Of a stretch of 14,809 bases of DNA, positions 1 to 7,683 are shown piece by piece; the first letter of the stretch is position 1, and each line of letters begins with the position of its first letter. The stretch is from NCBI GenBank assembly GCA_938041005.1, contig CALHZJ010000009.1, positions 1-14,809 on the forward strand, given 5' to 3'. Below the pieces are notes generated by a model that had not been told where the DNA came from, searched no databases, and saw only the letters and a list, made by a program, of their open reading frames with translations. The stretch is from an uncultured Candidatus Saccharibacteria bacterium. Lineage in GTDB: Bacteria > Patescibacteriota > Saccharimonadia > Saccharimonadales > Saccharimonadaceae. A program made the position numbers and the translations under genes.

Positions 1-501
1 GCTGATTATGTGATAATTGGACATTCGGAACGTCGCTATATTTTCATTGAAAGCGAAAAAGATATTCGACTGAAAGTTCAGGCGGCAATTCGAAATCGTA
101 TTCATCCGATTTTGTGTGTTGGTGAGACGATTCAAGAGAAGACTCTTGGCGAAACGAAGGATGTTCTGGTTGATCAATTGACTAGCGGTCTGGCTAATGT
201 GACGGCGGACGAGCTGGATGAAGTAGTTATTGCATATGAGCCAGTTTGGGCAATCGGTACTGGCGACAGCGCTAAAGCGTCTGATGTAAAAAAAGCTACA
301 CAGATGATTCGACGACATATTTCTCATTTGTATGGTAAAAAAGCGGCGGAATCAGTTCGAGTTGTCTATGGTGGAAGTATTACGTCAATAAACGCCGCAG
401 ATTATTTAGCAATTGATGAACTTGATGGTTTATTGGTTGGGGCAGCCAGTTTGGATGCATATCAATTTAAGGAGATAATCTCGAAAGCACATAAAGGTTA
501 A
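1..501 (+). CDS. tpiA: Triosephosphate isomerase, 3' part (partial at window start)
   Basis: This is the C-terminal 166 residues of triosephosphate isomerase, which interconverts dihydroxyacetone phosphate and glyceraldehyde 3-phosphate in cytosolic glycolysis. The reading frame is open from base 1, so the true start lies upstream. The catalytic histidine is seen in IGHSERR (fragment residue 8). The catalytic glutamate is in the signature AYEPVWAIGTG (fragment residue 80); the 72-residue gap between them fits the family. The phosphate-binding loops YGGSI and GLLVGAASL follow near the C-terminus. About 85-90 N-terminal residues of a roughly 250-residue enzyme are missing only because of the window edge. 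The next gene starts 14 bases downstream, so co-transcription is likely. Identification is secure. Confidence 0.97.
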   Translation, partial: ADYVIIGHSERRYIFIESEKDIRLKVQAAIRNRIHPILCVGETIQEKTLGETKDVLVDQLTSGLANVTADELDEVVIAYEPVWAIGTGDSAKASDVKKATQMIRRHISHLYGKKAAESVRVVYGGSITSINAADYLAIDELDGLLVGAASLDAYQFKEIISKAHKG

Positions 502-515
502 AAAATAGGGGGCAT

Positions 516-1754
516 ATGACAGATATTGATTTTGATGAGTTGGATAGAGCGGTAAGCTCTCTTATGGATAAGCAGCGAGAAAAGGAAGCTCCAGTGGTGG
601 CTAATGAAAATAATAGCGAAGTTTCTGCGTCTGCGCCCGTAGAGGAAAAACCTGTGTCAGAGAACTCTATTGGTACTAGTTTTGCGCCTCCAGTAACTCC
701 ATTTACACTTTCGTCTGTTGATTCTACTCCTTTATCATCGATCTCTCAGCCTGAAGCAAAAAAAGAGCCTTCTAACGACAATACGATTCCTAAAGAGGTC
801 GATAGTCTTACGAACGAGAAAGTTGCTAACGATTCAATAGCTAACAGAGCTCCTGGTGTGGCCGCTAGCGAAGTTAAAGCTGCGCCATTAGTTGCGAGAC
901 GCTCGACTGGTCGTTTCATGGATGTTGTTAGACCTTCATCTGTCAGCACTATCCAAAAACCTGCTACTCCCGCTCCATCCCGAACTGGCACGACGATTCA
1001 GCCTTCACCTGATTTGGTGGACGTGATTAGCATAAATAATAGGCATTCTGCGGTAAGGAAAGAAATGTCTGATATGGTTGCTCAATCAGATAATCTTAGC
1101 GACACTCCTGATCTTAAGGACGTGCATAATGAATCTACTTTTGCGGAAATTGAAGATGCGCCTGCTGAGGAATTGTCGTTGACTGATAAGATAGCGCAAT
1201 CATTAGCCGTAAGTAATAGCGAAGCTCCTGCTATACCGATGACTACGCCGCTGGAGTCTCCGTTTATTGCTAATGTTGAGGTAGAGAAGCGACCGCTTGG
1301 TTCTGTTAACCAAACTATGACTAATTCTGAGATGAATAGCGATGAAGATGCGTCTATGTCTGTTGATTCTGAGGATGTAAAATTGGAACATCAATACAAT
1401 ACCAATTTATCTGATTACAGCATGAGCGAAAATTCTTTGGGCGATGCGCCCGACTCGCCAATGGATTTGAGTCCAGAAATTATAGCAATTGAGGAGGCTG
1501 GCGTTCCTGAAGATTCAGACGATAAAATGTCCACTGACATTGACAGCTCTTTGATTGAGTCTTCCGAATTATCCGAAAAAGAAACTATGGATTCTGAGCC
1601 GGCACCGATGTTTGCCGCCGTATCTACAGAGGTCAAACCTTCAGCCGACAAAGAAAAGAAAAAATCTGGATTATTAATAGCGTTGCTTATTGTTCTATTT
1701 TTGGCAATTGGTATGGCTGGCGGCGCTGTTTCGTACTTTTTGCTGATAAAATAG
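516..1754 (+). CDS. Unrecognised low-complexity protein with C-terminal membrane anchor
   Basis: I do not recognise this 412-residue protein. It begins with a short acidic, probably helical segment (DIDFDELDRAVSSLMDKQ, residues 3-20). A long Ser/Pro/Glu/Asp-rich stretch of about 350 residues follows, with low predicted order and no domain I can name. Near the end a basic patch (KEKKK, about 378-383) leads into one hydrophobic segment (about 386-409) containing a small-residue GMAGGA motif, and the protein ends 3-4 residues later. This is a tail-anchored layout. By the positive-inside rule the long N-terminal part should be cytoplasmic. There is no signal peptide. A G-rich Shine-Dalgarno-like AGGGGG (507-512) lies 3 bases before the ATG. 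The helicase gene follows after 4 bases, so the two are probably co-transcribed. A membrane-scaffold role is only a guess. Confidence 0.8.
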   Translation: MTDIDFDELDRAVSSLMDKQREKEAPVVANENNSEVSASAPVEEKPVSENSIGTSFAPPVTPFTLSSVDSTPLSSISQPEAKKEPSNDNTIPKEVDSLTNEKVANDSIANRAPGVAASEVKAAPLVARRSTGRFMDVVRPSSVSTIQKPATPAPSRTGTTIQPSPDLVDVISINNRHSAVRKEMSDMVAQSDNLSDTPDLKDVHNESTFAEIEDAPAEELSLTDKIAQSLAVSNSEAPAIPMTTPLESPFIANVEVEKRPLGSVNQTMTNSEMNSDEDASMSVDSEDVKLEHQYNTNLSDYSMSENSLGDAPDSPMDLSPEIIAIEEAGVPEDSDDKMSTDIDSSLIESSELSEKETMDSEPAPMFAAVSTEVKPSADKEKKKSGLLIALLIVLFLAIGMAGGAVSYFLLIK

Positions 1755-1758
1755 ATAT

Positions 1759-3861
1759 ATGTCTAATTTTACTGACGGATTAAATAGCGAGCAGGCTCGA
1801 GCAGTGACACACGCTGATGGGCCATTGTTGATTTTGGCTGGAGCCGGATCCGGAAAGACCAAGACCCTGACTCATAGAATAGCTTATTTGATTGGCGAGT
1901 TGAAAATATTTCCTAGTCGAATATTGGCGGTTACATTTACTAATAAAGCTGCGAAGGAAATGCGTCAGCGATTGGCTCAAATATTGGGTGAAGATTCTGA
2001 AAATCGGCAATTTATGCCGTGGATGGGAACTTTTCACAGTATTTGCGTGCGAATGTTGCGGATGGATGGTGAAAATATTGGACTGAACAAACGCTTCTTA
2101 ATTTACGATACCGACGATCAAATAAGCTTGATAAAGCAAATTATGAAGGCTCGCGGCTTGACAGATAAAGACATTAAACCTCGAGCTGTACTTTCGGTTA
2201 TTTCAAACGCTAAAAATGAAATGCGAAATGCTGAGGATTTTTCCGCTTCGACTCGCGGTCCAAGAGAACAAAAAATAGCTGAATTGTTTTTTGCTTATGA
2301 AAAAGCTCTGAAAGATGCTTCGGCGTTGGATTTTGACGATTTATTGATAAAAACCGTGGAATTATTGAGAAATAAGCCAGACATTCGTCATAAATGGCAG
2401 CAGCAATTCGAACATATTCTGATTGACGAGTATCAAGACACGAATGCGGTGCAATATGCGCTAATTAAGTTGCTGGTGAATTCGCGTCGCAATTTATGCG
2501 TGGTTGGTGATGACGCTCAGTCGATTTATAGTTTTCGCGGGGCTGATTATACTAATATTCTCAATTTTGAGCGTGATTTTCCGGGCACGACGGTGGTCAA
2601 GCTGGAGCAAAATTATCGTTCGACTGGTGCGATTTTGAATATGGCAAATGCGCTGATTAGCCATAATATTCATAGAACTGATAAAAATTTATGGACGGCG
2701 AATGGCGACGGTGTTGAGCCGAAATTATGGCAATTATACAATGAGTCTGAGGAGGCTTTGGCGATTGCGAATGAAATTCAGGCGCAAATTGCGAACGGTC
2801 GTCAATATGGTGACGTGGCGGTGTTGTATCGAACGAATGCACAAAGTTACGCAATTGAGCGAGCCTTGCGCCAGAGTTATATTCCGTATAAAATCGTCGG
2901 CGGTTTGCGATTTTTGGATCGAGCGGTCGTTAAGGATCTATTGGCATATCTTCGATTGTTATATCAGCCGAGTGATCGAGTTAGTTTTTTGCGAATTGTG
3001 AATACGCCAAAACGCGGTGTTGGAGCAGTAAGTATTTCTAAGTTTTTGGACTGGAATGACGCGTCGGAACGAGATATAATTAGCGGCTTGCTGGCGGTTG
3101 AGGAGGCGGATACTTTGACGGCGCGCGCAAAACGTCCGTTGCTAGAGTTTGGTCAAAAATTGCACGATTTGCAGCAGGAAATTGACGGATCTCCAGCCGA
3201 ATTGATTGAGAAAATCATGAAAAGCACTGGCTATGAAGATTTTATAAACGACGGAACGCCGCAAGCTGAGGAGCGAATGGAAAATATCGGCGTGCTTTTG
3301 TCAGAGGCGAAGGCTTACGTTGATGTGGCAACGTTTTTGGAAGAGATGGCTTTGATGTCTTCGACGGACACAACTGCCGATCAGCAAGTGATGCTCATGA
3401 CGCTTCATGCGGCTAAAGGCTTGGAGTTTCCGGTGGTTTTTTTGGCGGGACTGGAAGAGGGGATTTTGCCGCACGCAAGAGTGTTTGATAGCGGCAATGC
3501 TGATGACGTCGAAGAAGAGCGCAGGTTGTGCTATGTTGGTGTAACTCGGGCGAGGGAAGAATTGTTTGTTAGTTGTGCTAGTTCTCGGACGCAATTTGGT
3601 CAGATTGGCTATAACATGCCGTCGAGGTTTTTGGACGAGATGGGCTTGATAGCTGGTGGTGTTGATAGGTCAGCTCAGCCGATCGTAGAACCTGATTTTT
3701 ATTCGGAAGATATTGGTTTGGAAGTTGGTGATCGAGTTCGCAGTCCTAGTTTTGGTTTGGGGGAAATTATTGATAGCGAAGGTCTGAGCGTTACGGTTCA
3801 GTTTGACAATGGAAATATTAAGAAATTGAACGTCGAGTTCGCACGCTTGGAGAAAATTTGA
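1759..3861 (+). CDS. pcrA: UvrD/PcrA-family superfamily 1 DNA helicase
   Basis: This 700-residue ATP-dependent 3'-5' DNA helicase belongs to the UvrD/PcrA/Rep group, which acts in excision repair, removal of stalled complexes and replication restart. All key motifs are visible: Q motif LNSEQARAV (8-16), Walker A GAGSGKT (28-34), Walker B DEYQDTN (from 223), motif III QSIYSFRGAD (254-263), motif V TLHAAKGLEF (548-557) and motif VI VTRAREEL (from 595). Residues about 655-698 form a small basic/hydrophobic C-terminal module (DRVRSPSFGLGEI...) like the Tudor-type tail of PcrA/UvrD, which contacts RNA polymerase. Length is normal for PcrA. The ATG follows the upstream stop by 4 bases with no clear Shine-Dalgarno, which suggests coupling. 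Its TGA stop is embedded in the next gene's promoter. UvrD versus PcrA naming is arbitrary here. Confidence 0.95.
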   Translation: MSNFTDGLNSEQARAVTHADGPLLILAGAGSGKTKTLTHRIAYLIGELKIFPSRILAVTFTNKAAKEMRQRLAQILGEDSENRQFMPWMGTFHSICVRMLRMDGENIGLNKRFLIYDTDDQISLIKQIMKARGLTDKDIKPRAVLSVISNAKNEMRNAEDFSASTRGPREQKIAELFFAYEKALKDASALDFDDLLIKTVELLRNKPDIRHKWQQQFEHILIDEYQDTNAVQYALIKLLVNSRRNLCVVGDDAQSIYSFRGADYTNILNFERDFPGTTVVKLEQNYRSTGAILNMANALISHNIHRTDKNLWTANGDGVEPKLWQLYNESEEALAIANEIQAQIANGRQYGDVAVLYRTNAQSYAIERALRQSYIPYKIVGGLRFLDRAVVKDLLAYLRLLYQPSDRVSFLRIVNTPKRGVGAVSISKFLDWNDASERDIISGLLAVEEADTLTARAKRPLLEFGQKLHDLQQEIDGSPAELIEKIMKSTGYEDFINDGTPQAEERMENIGVLLSEAKAYVDVATFLEEMALMSSTDTTADQQVMLMTLHAAKGLEFPVVFLAGLEEGILPHARVFDSGNADDVEEERRLCYVGVTRAREELFVSCASSRTQFGQIGYNMPSRFLDEMGLIAGGVDRSAQPIVEPDFYSEDIGLEVGDRVRSPSFGLGEIIDSEGLSVTVQFDNGNIKKLNVEFARLEKI

Positions 3862-3867
3862 TATAAT
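3857..3867 (+). promoter_or_regulatory. Extended -10 promoter for the RpfB-like gene
   Basis: TTTGATATAAT contains the extended -10 TGA-TATAAT, with TATAAT at 3862-3867. It is the last part of a 15-base string, AAAATTTGATATAAT, that recurs before the next gene. No TTGACA-like -35 lies at the usual 16-18 base distance, as expected for an extended -10 promoter. The TGA is also the stop codon of the helicase gene. The predicted transcript starts near 3874 and leaves about 20-25 bases before the ATG. Confidence 0.7.
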
Positions 3868-3896
3868 AAGGGTACCTGCGTTGTGGGTGTGAACTT

Positions 3897-5063
3897 ATGG
3901 GTATAAGATTACAAGCAAAACACTATTCTAAGAAAATTACGTTCGTTTCTGGCGCGATATTGATGCTGGTTGGCGGTTTATTTTTCGTCAATCAAGCATT
4001 GGCTGATGCTACTAAGCCGGCAACTAAGGCTGGTGAAAAGTTGGTAACGATTTACGATAGGGGCGCAGAAAAGACGATTGTTACAAAAGCGAGGACGATT
4101 CGCGAGGCTTTGAAGTTGGCTAAGTTTTCTATTGATGAGCGCCAAGACGTAGTCGAGCCGAGTCTTGATTCGGAGATGGTGGCGGAGAAGTACAATATTA
4201 ATATTTTCCGTGCTCGTCCAATAACAATCGTCGATGGAAATAAGCGCCTAAAGGTAACTACCGCCGAGCAGACGCCGGCTTTAATTGCGAAGGCCGCTGG
4301 AATTGAAGTTTTTGAAGAGGACAAGACTGCTCTATCCAATTCCGATAATATGGCGGTTGATGGCGCAAACATGGTGATGAAAATTGACAGAGCGTCGATG
4401 GTTAATTTTGTACTTTATGGCAAAGAATCTGTCATTCGCACACATGCTAAGACGGTTGGCGAGCTATTGAAAGAGAAGAATATCAACCCAAAGAAAGATG
4501 ATACGCTATCTGTGGATCGTTCGGCGAAAATTATTCCTGGAATGAAAATTGAGCTTTGGCGTAATGGCAAGCAAACTATAACCGCAGAAGAAGATGTGAA
4601 ATTTGAGGTTGAAAAAGTTCAAGACGCGAATCGAGATTCGGGATATCGCGAAGTAAAACAAGCGGGCGAGAACGGTAAGAAAAATGTCACTTATGAAATC
4701 GAGATGAAGAACGGTGTGGAGGTGAGTCGTAAGGAAATCGCTAGCGTTATAACGAAAGAACCAAAGAAGCAGGTTGAAATTGTGGGGACGAAAAGCTCTA
4801 CGTCATTTTCTGGTAGTTTTTCTGAAGCACTTGCTAGACTAAGAAGCTGCGAGGGTAGCTATACATCGAATACTGGAAATGGATATTACGGTGCATACCA
4901 GTTTGACAAACGAACTTGGGGAAATTATGGCGGATACGAACTGGCTTCTGACGCTCCAGCTGCTGTGCAGGACGAAAAGGCATGGCAAACTTACAAGGCT
5001 CGCGGCTGGCAACCATGGCCGACTTGTAAAGTTAAAATGGGACTTCAGGACATCTATAGATAA
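3897..5063 (+). CDS. Secreted RpfB-like muralytic protein (DUF348 x3, G5, Rpf/transglycosylase-like)
   Basis: This 388-residue exported protein has the domain order of mycobacterial RpfB. A Sec signal peptide occupies about 1-37 (basic n-region, hydrophobic core, likely cleavage after QALA). Three DUF348 units follow (about 47-87, 104-144, 168-208), then a G5 domain (about 222-300), a short Ser-rich linker, and an Rpf-type transglycosylase-like domain (about 308-388). The catalytic Glu is E319 in RSCEGSY. C318 and C377 match the paired cysteines of Rpf domains, and NTGNGYYGAYQFDKRTW carries the conserved substrate-cleft residues. It should cleave glycan strands of peptidoglycan outside the cell, either its own or a host's. 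It has its own extended -10 promoter and no clear Shine-Dalgarno. It shares a 95-bp identical block with its downstream paralogue. The family call is strong; the biological target is inferred. Confidence 0.92.
   Translation: MGIRLQAKHYSKKITFVSGAILMLVGGLFFVNQALADATKPATKAGEKLVTIYDRGAEKTIVTKARTIREALKLAKFSIDERQDVVEPSLDSEMVAEKYNINIFRARPITIVDGNKRLKVTTAEQTPALIAKAAGIEVFEEDKTALSNSDNMAVDGANMVMKIDRASMVNFVLYGKESVIRTHAKTVGELLKEKNINPKKDDTLSVDRSAKIIPGMKIELWRNGKQTITAEEDVKFEVEKVQDANRDSGYREVKQAGENGKKNVTYEIEMKNGVEVSRKEIASVITKEPKKQVEIVGTKSSTSFSGSFSEALARLRSCEGSYTSNTGNGYYGAYQFDKRTWGNYGGYELASDAPAAVQDEKAWQTYKARGWQPWPTCKVKMGLQDIYR
4200..4300 (+). repeat. Near-identical 101-bp repeat, copy 1 (in second DUF348 unit)
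   Basis: Bases 4200-4294 are identical to 5387-5481 (offset 1187). With one C/T mismatch at 4295/5482 the match extends to 4300/5487, giving 100 of 101. The block encodes NIFRARPITIVDGNKRLKV and the following helix, up to KAAG. Flanking paralogous sequence is clearly diverged at both protein and third-codon level. Confidence 0.97.
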
Positions 5064-5074
5064 TAGTTCCAAAA

Positions 5075-5085
5075 TTTGATATAAT
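5075..5085 (+). promoter_or_regulatory. Extended -10 promoter for the DUF348-G5-3D gene
   Basis: TTTGATATAAT, with TATAAT at 5080-5085, is identical over 15 bases (AAAATTTGATATAAT) to the element before the upstream paralogue. It sits in the 38-57 base intergenic gap. No -35 consensus is evident. The predicted transcription start is near 5092. Confidence 0.7.
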
Positions 5086-5119
5086 TTCTCTAATACATTG
5101 TGTGAATTGTCAAATTATT

Positions 5120-6139
5120 ATGCGCGCAAAAGGTTTATTTTTTGGAAAAATTATTGGATTAGCTGTGTTGGTTGCGATTGCAACTCCGATGATTTCGTTT
5201 GCTGATGGAAAGACTTCTGGTGAGCATTTGGTTCGTATTTATGATCGCGGTGAAGAAAAGACCATTATCACAAATGCATTGACCGTTCGGCAGGCCTTGC
5301 GTGCAGCTAAGATTACGATTGACGAAAAGATTGACGCGGTTGAGCCAAATATTGATATGGAATTGACGGGTGCAAAATACCAGGTCAATATTTTCCGTGC
5401 TCGTCCAATAACAATCGTCGATGGAAATAAGCGCCTAAAGGTAACTACCGCCGAGCAGACGCCGGCTTTAATTGCGAAGGCTGCTGGGCTGACTTTGTAC
5501 CGCGAAGATAAGACGCATTTTACAAATTCTGACGATCTTTTGGTGAACGGCGTGGGTCTGGTAATGAAGATTGAACGATCAAAACAACGAACGATGACCG
5601 AAGAAGTTGATGTTAATTTTGATATTGAGCAGATTAAGGACGATTCTCAGCCGATTGGGTTTAAGAGCGTTAAGCAACTTGGAGAAAAGGGTGTGCGGAA
5701 GGTAACTTATCAGGTTGAGATAGAGAATGAGCGCGAGATTAGTCGTAAGGAAGTTGCTAGCGAAATCACAAAGCAGTCAAAGAAGCAGATTGAAATAATT
5801 GGTACGAAGCCTAAAAATCCATTGACAAAAAGCAAGGGCGCGCAGATTTTTACCGACTCCAAGGGTGTGGCTCATCGTGAGACGTATTATGATTTGCCGA
5901 TGAATATTGTGATAAAAGCTTGTGGTAGCGGCGGTACTTATACGGTGCGGGCGGATGGCGCGAAGGTTGATAAAGATGGTTATATTTTGGTGGCGGCTAA
6001 TTATGGTAATTATCCGCGATGCTCGGTAGTGGAGACAAGTATGGGCCCTGGAAAGGTTTATGACACTGGCGGATTTGCAGCCAAACATCCGCACGGATTC
6101 GACTTGGCGACCGACTGGACGAATGGAGATGGGCGCTAA
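5120..6139 (+). CDS. Secreted DUF348-G5 protein with C-terminal 3D-like (YabE-type) domain
   Basis: This 339-residue exported protein is a paralogue of the gene before it. From ATG 5120 there is a good signal peptide (MRAKG..., hydrophobic core, probable cleavage after ISFA). A GTG at 5102 would add six residues that improve nothing, so I prefer the ATG. Two DUF348 units (about 40-80 and 97-137) and a G5 domain (about 155-230) follow. The third DUF348 of its neighbour, about 60 residues, is missing. The C-terminal 95 residues replace the Rpf domain with a different module. Its motif DTGGF...HGFDLATDW and preceding ACGSGGTY / AANYGNYPRC segments resemble the Asp-rich 3D double-psi barrel domain of firmicute YabE/YocH cell-wall proteins, a putative glycan-cleaving fold. 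The 3D assignment is by motif only. The stop abuts the rsmA start. Confidence 0.82.
   Translation: MRAKGLFFGKIIGLAVLVAIATPMISFADGKTSGEHLVRIYDRGEEKTIITNALTVRQALRAAKITIDEKIDAVEPNIDMELTGAKYQVNIFRARPITIVDGNKRLKVTTAEQTPALIAKAAGLTLYREDKTHFTNSDDLLVNGVGLVMKIERSKQRTMTEEVDVNFDIEQIKDDSQPIGFKSVKQLGEKGVRKVTYQVEIENEREISRKEVASEITKQSKKQIEIIGTKPKNPLTKSKGAQIFTDSKGVAHRETYYDLPMNIVIKACGSGGTYTVRADGAKVDKDGYILVAANYGNYPRCSVVETSMGPGKVYDTGGFAAKHPHGFDLATDWTNGDGR
5387..5487 (+). repeat. Near-identical 101-bp repeat, copy 2 (in second DUF348 unit)
   Basis: This is the direct-repeat partner of 4200-4300. The first 95 bases are identical and there is one mismatch in 101. Identity stops sharply on both sides, while the two genes continue as diverged homologues. 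Confidence 0.97.
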
Positions 6140-6928
6140 ATGGCTTCTTCTCATGGACCAAAAAAATCGCTTGGACAGCATTGGCTGAAAGATCCGGAGA
6201 TTTTGGCGGATATTGCTGAAGCGGCCGAATTGACGGGCGATGATGTTGTGCTGGAGATCGGACCAGGGCTGGGTACTTTGACTAGTCGTTTATTGGCTCG
6301 GGCTAATTCGGTGACCGCCGTGGAATTTGACGCAGATTTGGCACGAAAATTACCAGGGCAATTTCCTGGTAAGAAATTAACTGTTGTAAATCAAGATATA
6401 TTGCAATTTGATCTGAATCAATTGCCAAAAAATTATAAAGTTGTAGCTAACGTCCCATATTACATTACCAGCAAAATTGTTGAAAAATTGATGACTGCGG
6501 AAAATAAGCCGAGCATTGCGGTGCTGTTGGTGCAAAAAGAAGTTGCCGAGCGAATTGCGGCAGAGGCTGGAAATATGAGCATTCTATCTGTGAGCGTTCA
6601 GATTTTTGCCGAAGCGGAGTTGGATATTGAAGTTCCTAGGCAGTTTTTTACGCCACCACCAAAGGTTGACTCGCAGGTTGTGGTTTTAAGAACTCGTAAT
6701 AATCCGTTAATTACTCCAGAAGATCAGAGAGATTTTTTCCGCATTGTTAAGGCTGGATTTTCTGCTAAGCGAAAGAAGCTGCGCTCTAGCTTGAGCGGTG
6801 GGTTGGGGATTGATAAGATTGTGGCGGAAGAATTGCTGAAAAATGCAGGAATTTCACCAGATGCTCGCGCTGAAGATTTGGCGATTACGGATTGGCGGCG
6901 GCTGCTCAAAGAATGGCGGGCGCAATGA
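6140..6928 (+). CDS. rsmA: 16S rRNA (adenine1518-N6/adenine1519-N6)-dimethyltransferase
   Basis: RsmA/KsgA dimethylates two adjacent adenines in the 3'-terminal hairpin of 16S rRNA, using S-adenosylmethionine, late in small-subunit assembly. The 262-residue protein shows the family start KKSLGQHWL (8-16; usually GQNFL or GQHFL). It also has SAM motif I EIGPGLGTLT (39-48), the acidic ribose-binding VEFD (61-64), NQDILQFD (84-91) and the catalytic NVPYYITS (104-111, family N-L/I-P-Y). A basic C-terminal domain follows (FSAKRKKLRSSL). Length is typical. The ATG directly follows the stop of the 3D-domain gene and has only a distant GGAG. Its TGA overlaps the next gene's ATG. rpfB-ksgA adjacency is known from actinobacteria and yabE...ksgA from Bacillus. 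Confidence 0.97.
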   Translation: MASSHGPKKSLGQHWLKDPEILADIAEAAELTGDDVVLEIGPGLGTLTSRLLARANSVTAVEFDADLARKLPGQFPGKKLTVVNQDILQFDLNQLPKNYKVVANVPYYITSKIVEKLMTAENKPSIAVLLVQKEVAERIAAEAGNMSILSVSVQIFAEAELDIEVPRQFFTPPPKVDSQVVVLRTRNNPLITPEDQRDFFRIVKAGFSAKRKKLRSSLSGGLGIDKIVAEELLKNAGISPDARAEDLAITDWRRLLKEWRAQ

Positions 6929-7683
6929 TTGTGGCAGATCAGCCGACGTGTTTTCCATCTGATCTATTGGTTGCGGTCTCGTCGAAAGATGACGGTACCA
7001 TGCTCAATCGTATTCGCGGTCGCCACGTAGCTGAGGTGCTGGAAAATCGGCGGCGGTTTTGCGATCATATTGGGGTTAAGTATGACGACGTTGTCTATCA
7101 CGTGATTTCATACGACCAAGGACAAACGTTTGATAATATCGCCGAAGTTACTGAAACTGACACAGTTAAGCGCAACAACGAGGGGATTTTTGCTGATGCG
7201 CTATATACCGAAGCGGCTGGCGTAGGCTTGTTCTTGCCGGTGGCGGACTGTATCGCCACCGTTATATATGATCCAAAGCGTCGGGCGTTGATGCTGGCGC
7301 ATTTGGGTCGGCATTCGACAGTTGCGCAGTTTATGCCTCAGGCGGTGCGGTATTTTGTCGAGCGCGGTAGCCAGGCAAAAGATTTGCAAATTTGGATGTC
7401 GCCAAGCATTACGCAGAAAAATTATCGTATGGATTATTTTGATCATACAAATGATACGAATTGGCACAATTTCTGCCGTCAAACGGCTGATGGAATTTAT
7501 CTAGACATGCAAGGGTTCAATCGTTCGCTAGCCATCCAGGCGGGCGTTCCTGCTGAAAATATTTTCATCTCGCCAATTGATACGTCGGACAATCCAAATT
7601 ATTTTTCGCATTCATCGGGTGATGTCGGTGGTAGATTTGCTGTAGTTGCATGTATGAAAAGCGACTCAGGGATTTTAAACTGA
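6925..7683 (+). CDS. PgeF/YfiH-family (Cu-oxidase_4, laccase-domain) protein, divergent
   Basis: This 252-residue protein belongs to the YfiH/PgeF family (multicopper polyphenol oxidoreductase / purine nucleoside phosphorylase, LACC1-like; PgeF of E. coli acts in peptidoglycan quality control). The core LFLPVADCIATVIYD...ALMLAHLGRHSTV matches the family's ADC...AHAGWRG metal-site region, with C109 and H126 separated by 17 residues as usual. The C-terminal FSHSSGDVGGRFAVV fits the family's YSHR...GR ending. The first metal-ligand motif, normally QxHG, reads YDQGQTF, with Gln65 where His is expected, so activity may be lost or altered. I chose ATG 6925, which forms a 4-base ATGA overlap with rsmA; ATG 6913 and TTG 6892 are in-frame alternatives. 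The last codons and stop lie inside a terminator stem. Confidence 0.85.
   Translation: MIVADQPTCFPSDLLVAVSSKDDGTMLNRIRGRHVAEVLENRRRFCDHIGVKYDDVVYHVISYDQGQTFDNIAEVTETDTVKRNNEGIFADALYTEAAGVGLFLPVADCIATVIYDPKRRALMLAHLGRHSTVAQFMPQAVRYFVERGSQAKDLQIWMSPSITQKNYRMDYFDHTNDTNWHNFCRQTADGIYLDMQGFNRSLAIQAGVPAENIFISPIDTSDNPNYFSHSSGDVGGRFAVVACMKSDSGILN

Noticed and set aside
4834..5079. Open frames on both strands over the Rpf domain (60-77 aa)
   Set aside because: They overlap strongly conserved catalytic codons of the plus-strand gene and show no start signals or family features; they are shadows.
5102..5119. GTG start for the 3D-domain gene, which might give a near-leaderless transcript
   Set aside because: It would place Asn-Cys-Gln-Ile-Ile before an otherwise standard basic signal-peptide start at ATG 5120. 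It lies 16 bases after the -10, not 6 as in the leaderless cases. It cannot be fully excluded.
6892..6924. TTG start at 6892 (or ATG at 6913) for the PgeF-like gene
   Set aside because: These would lengthen the overlap with rsmA and add Ala-rich residues not expected at the family N-terminus. ATG 6925 gives the common ATGA overlap.
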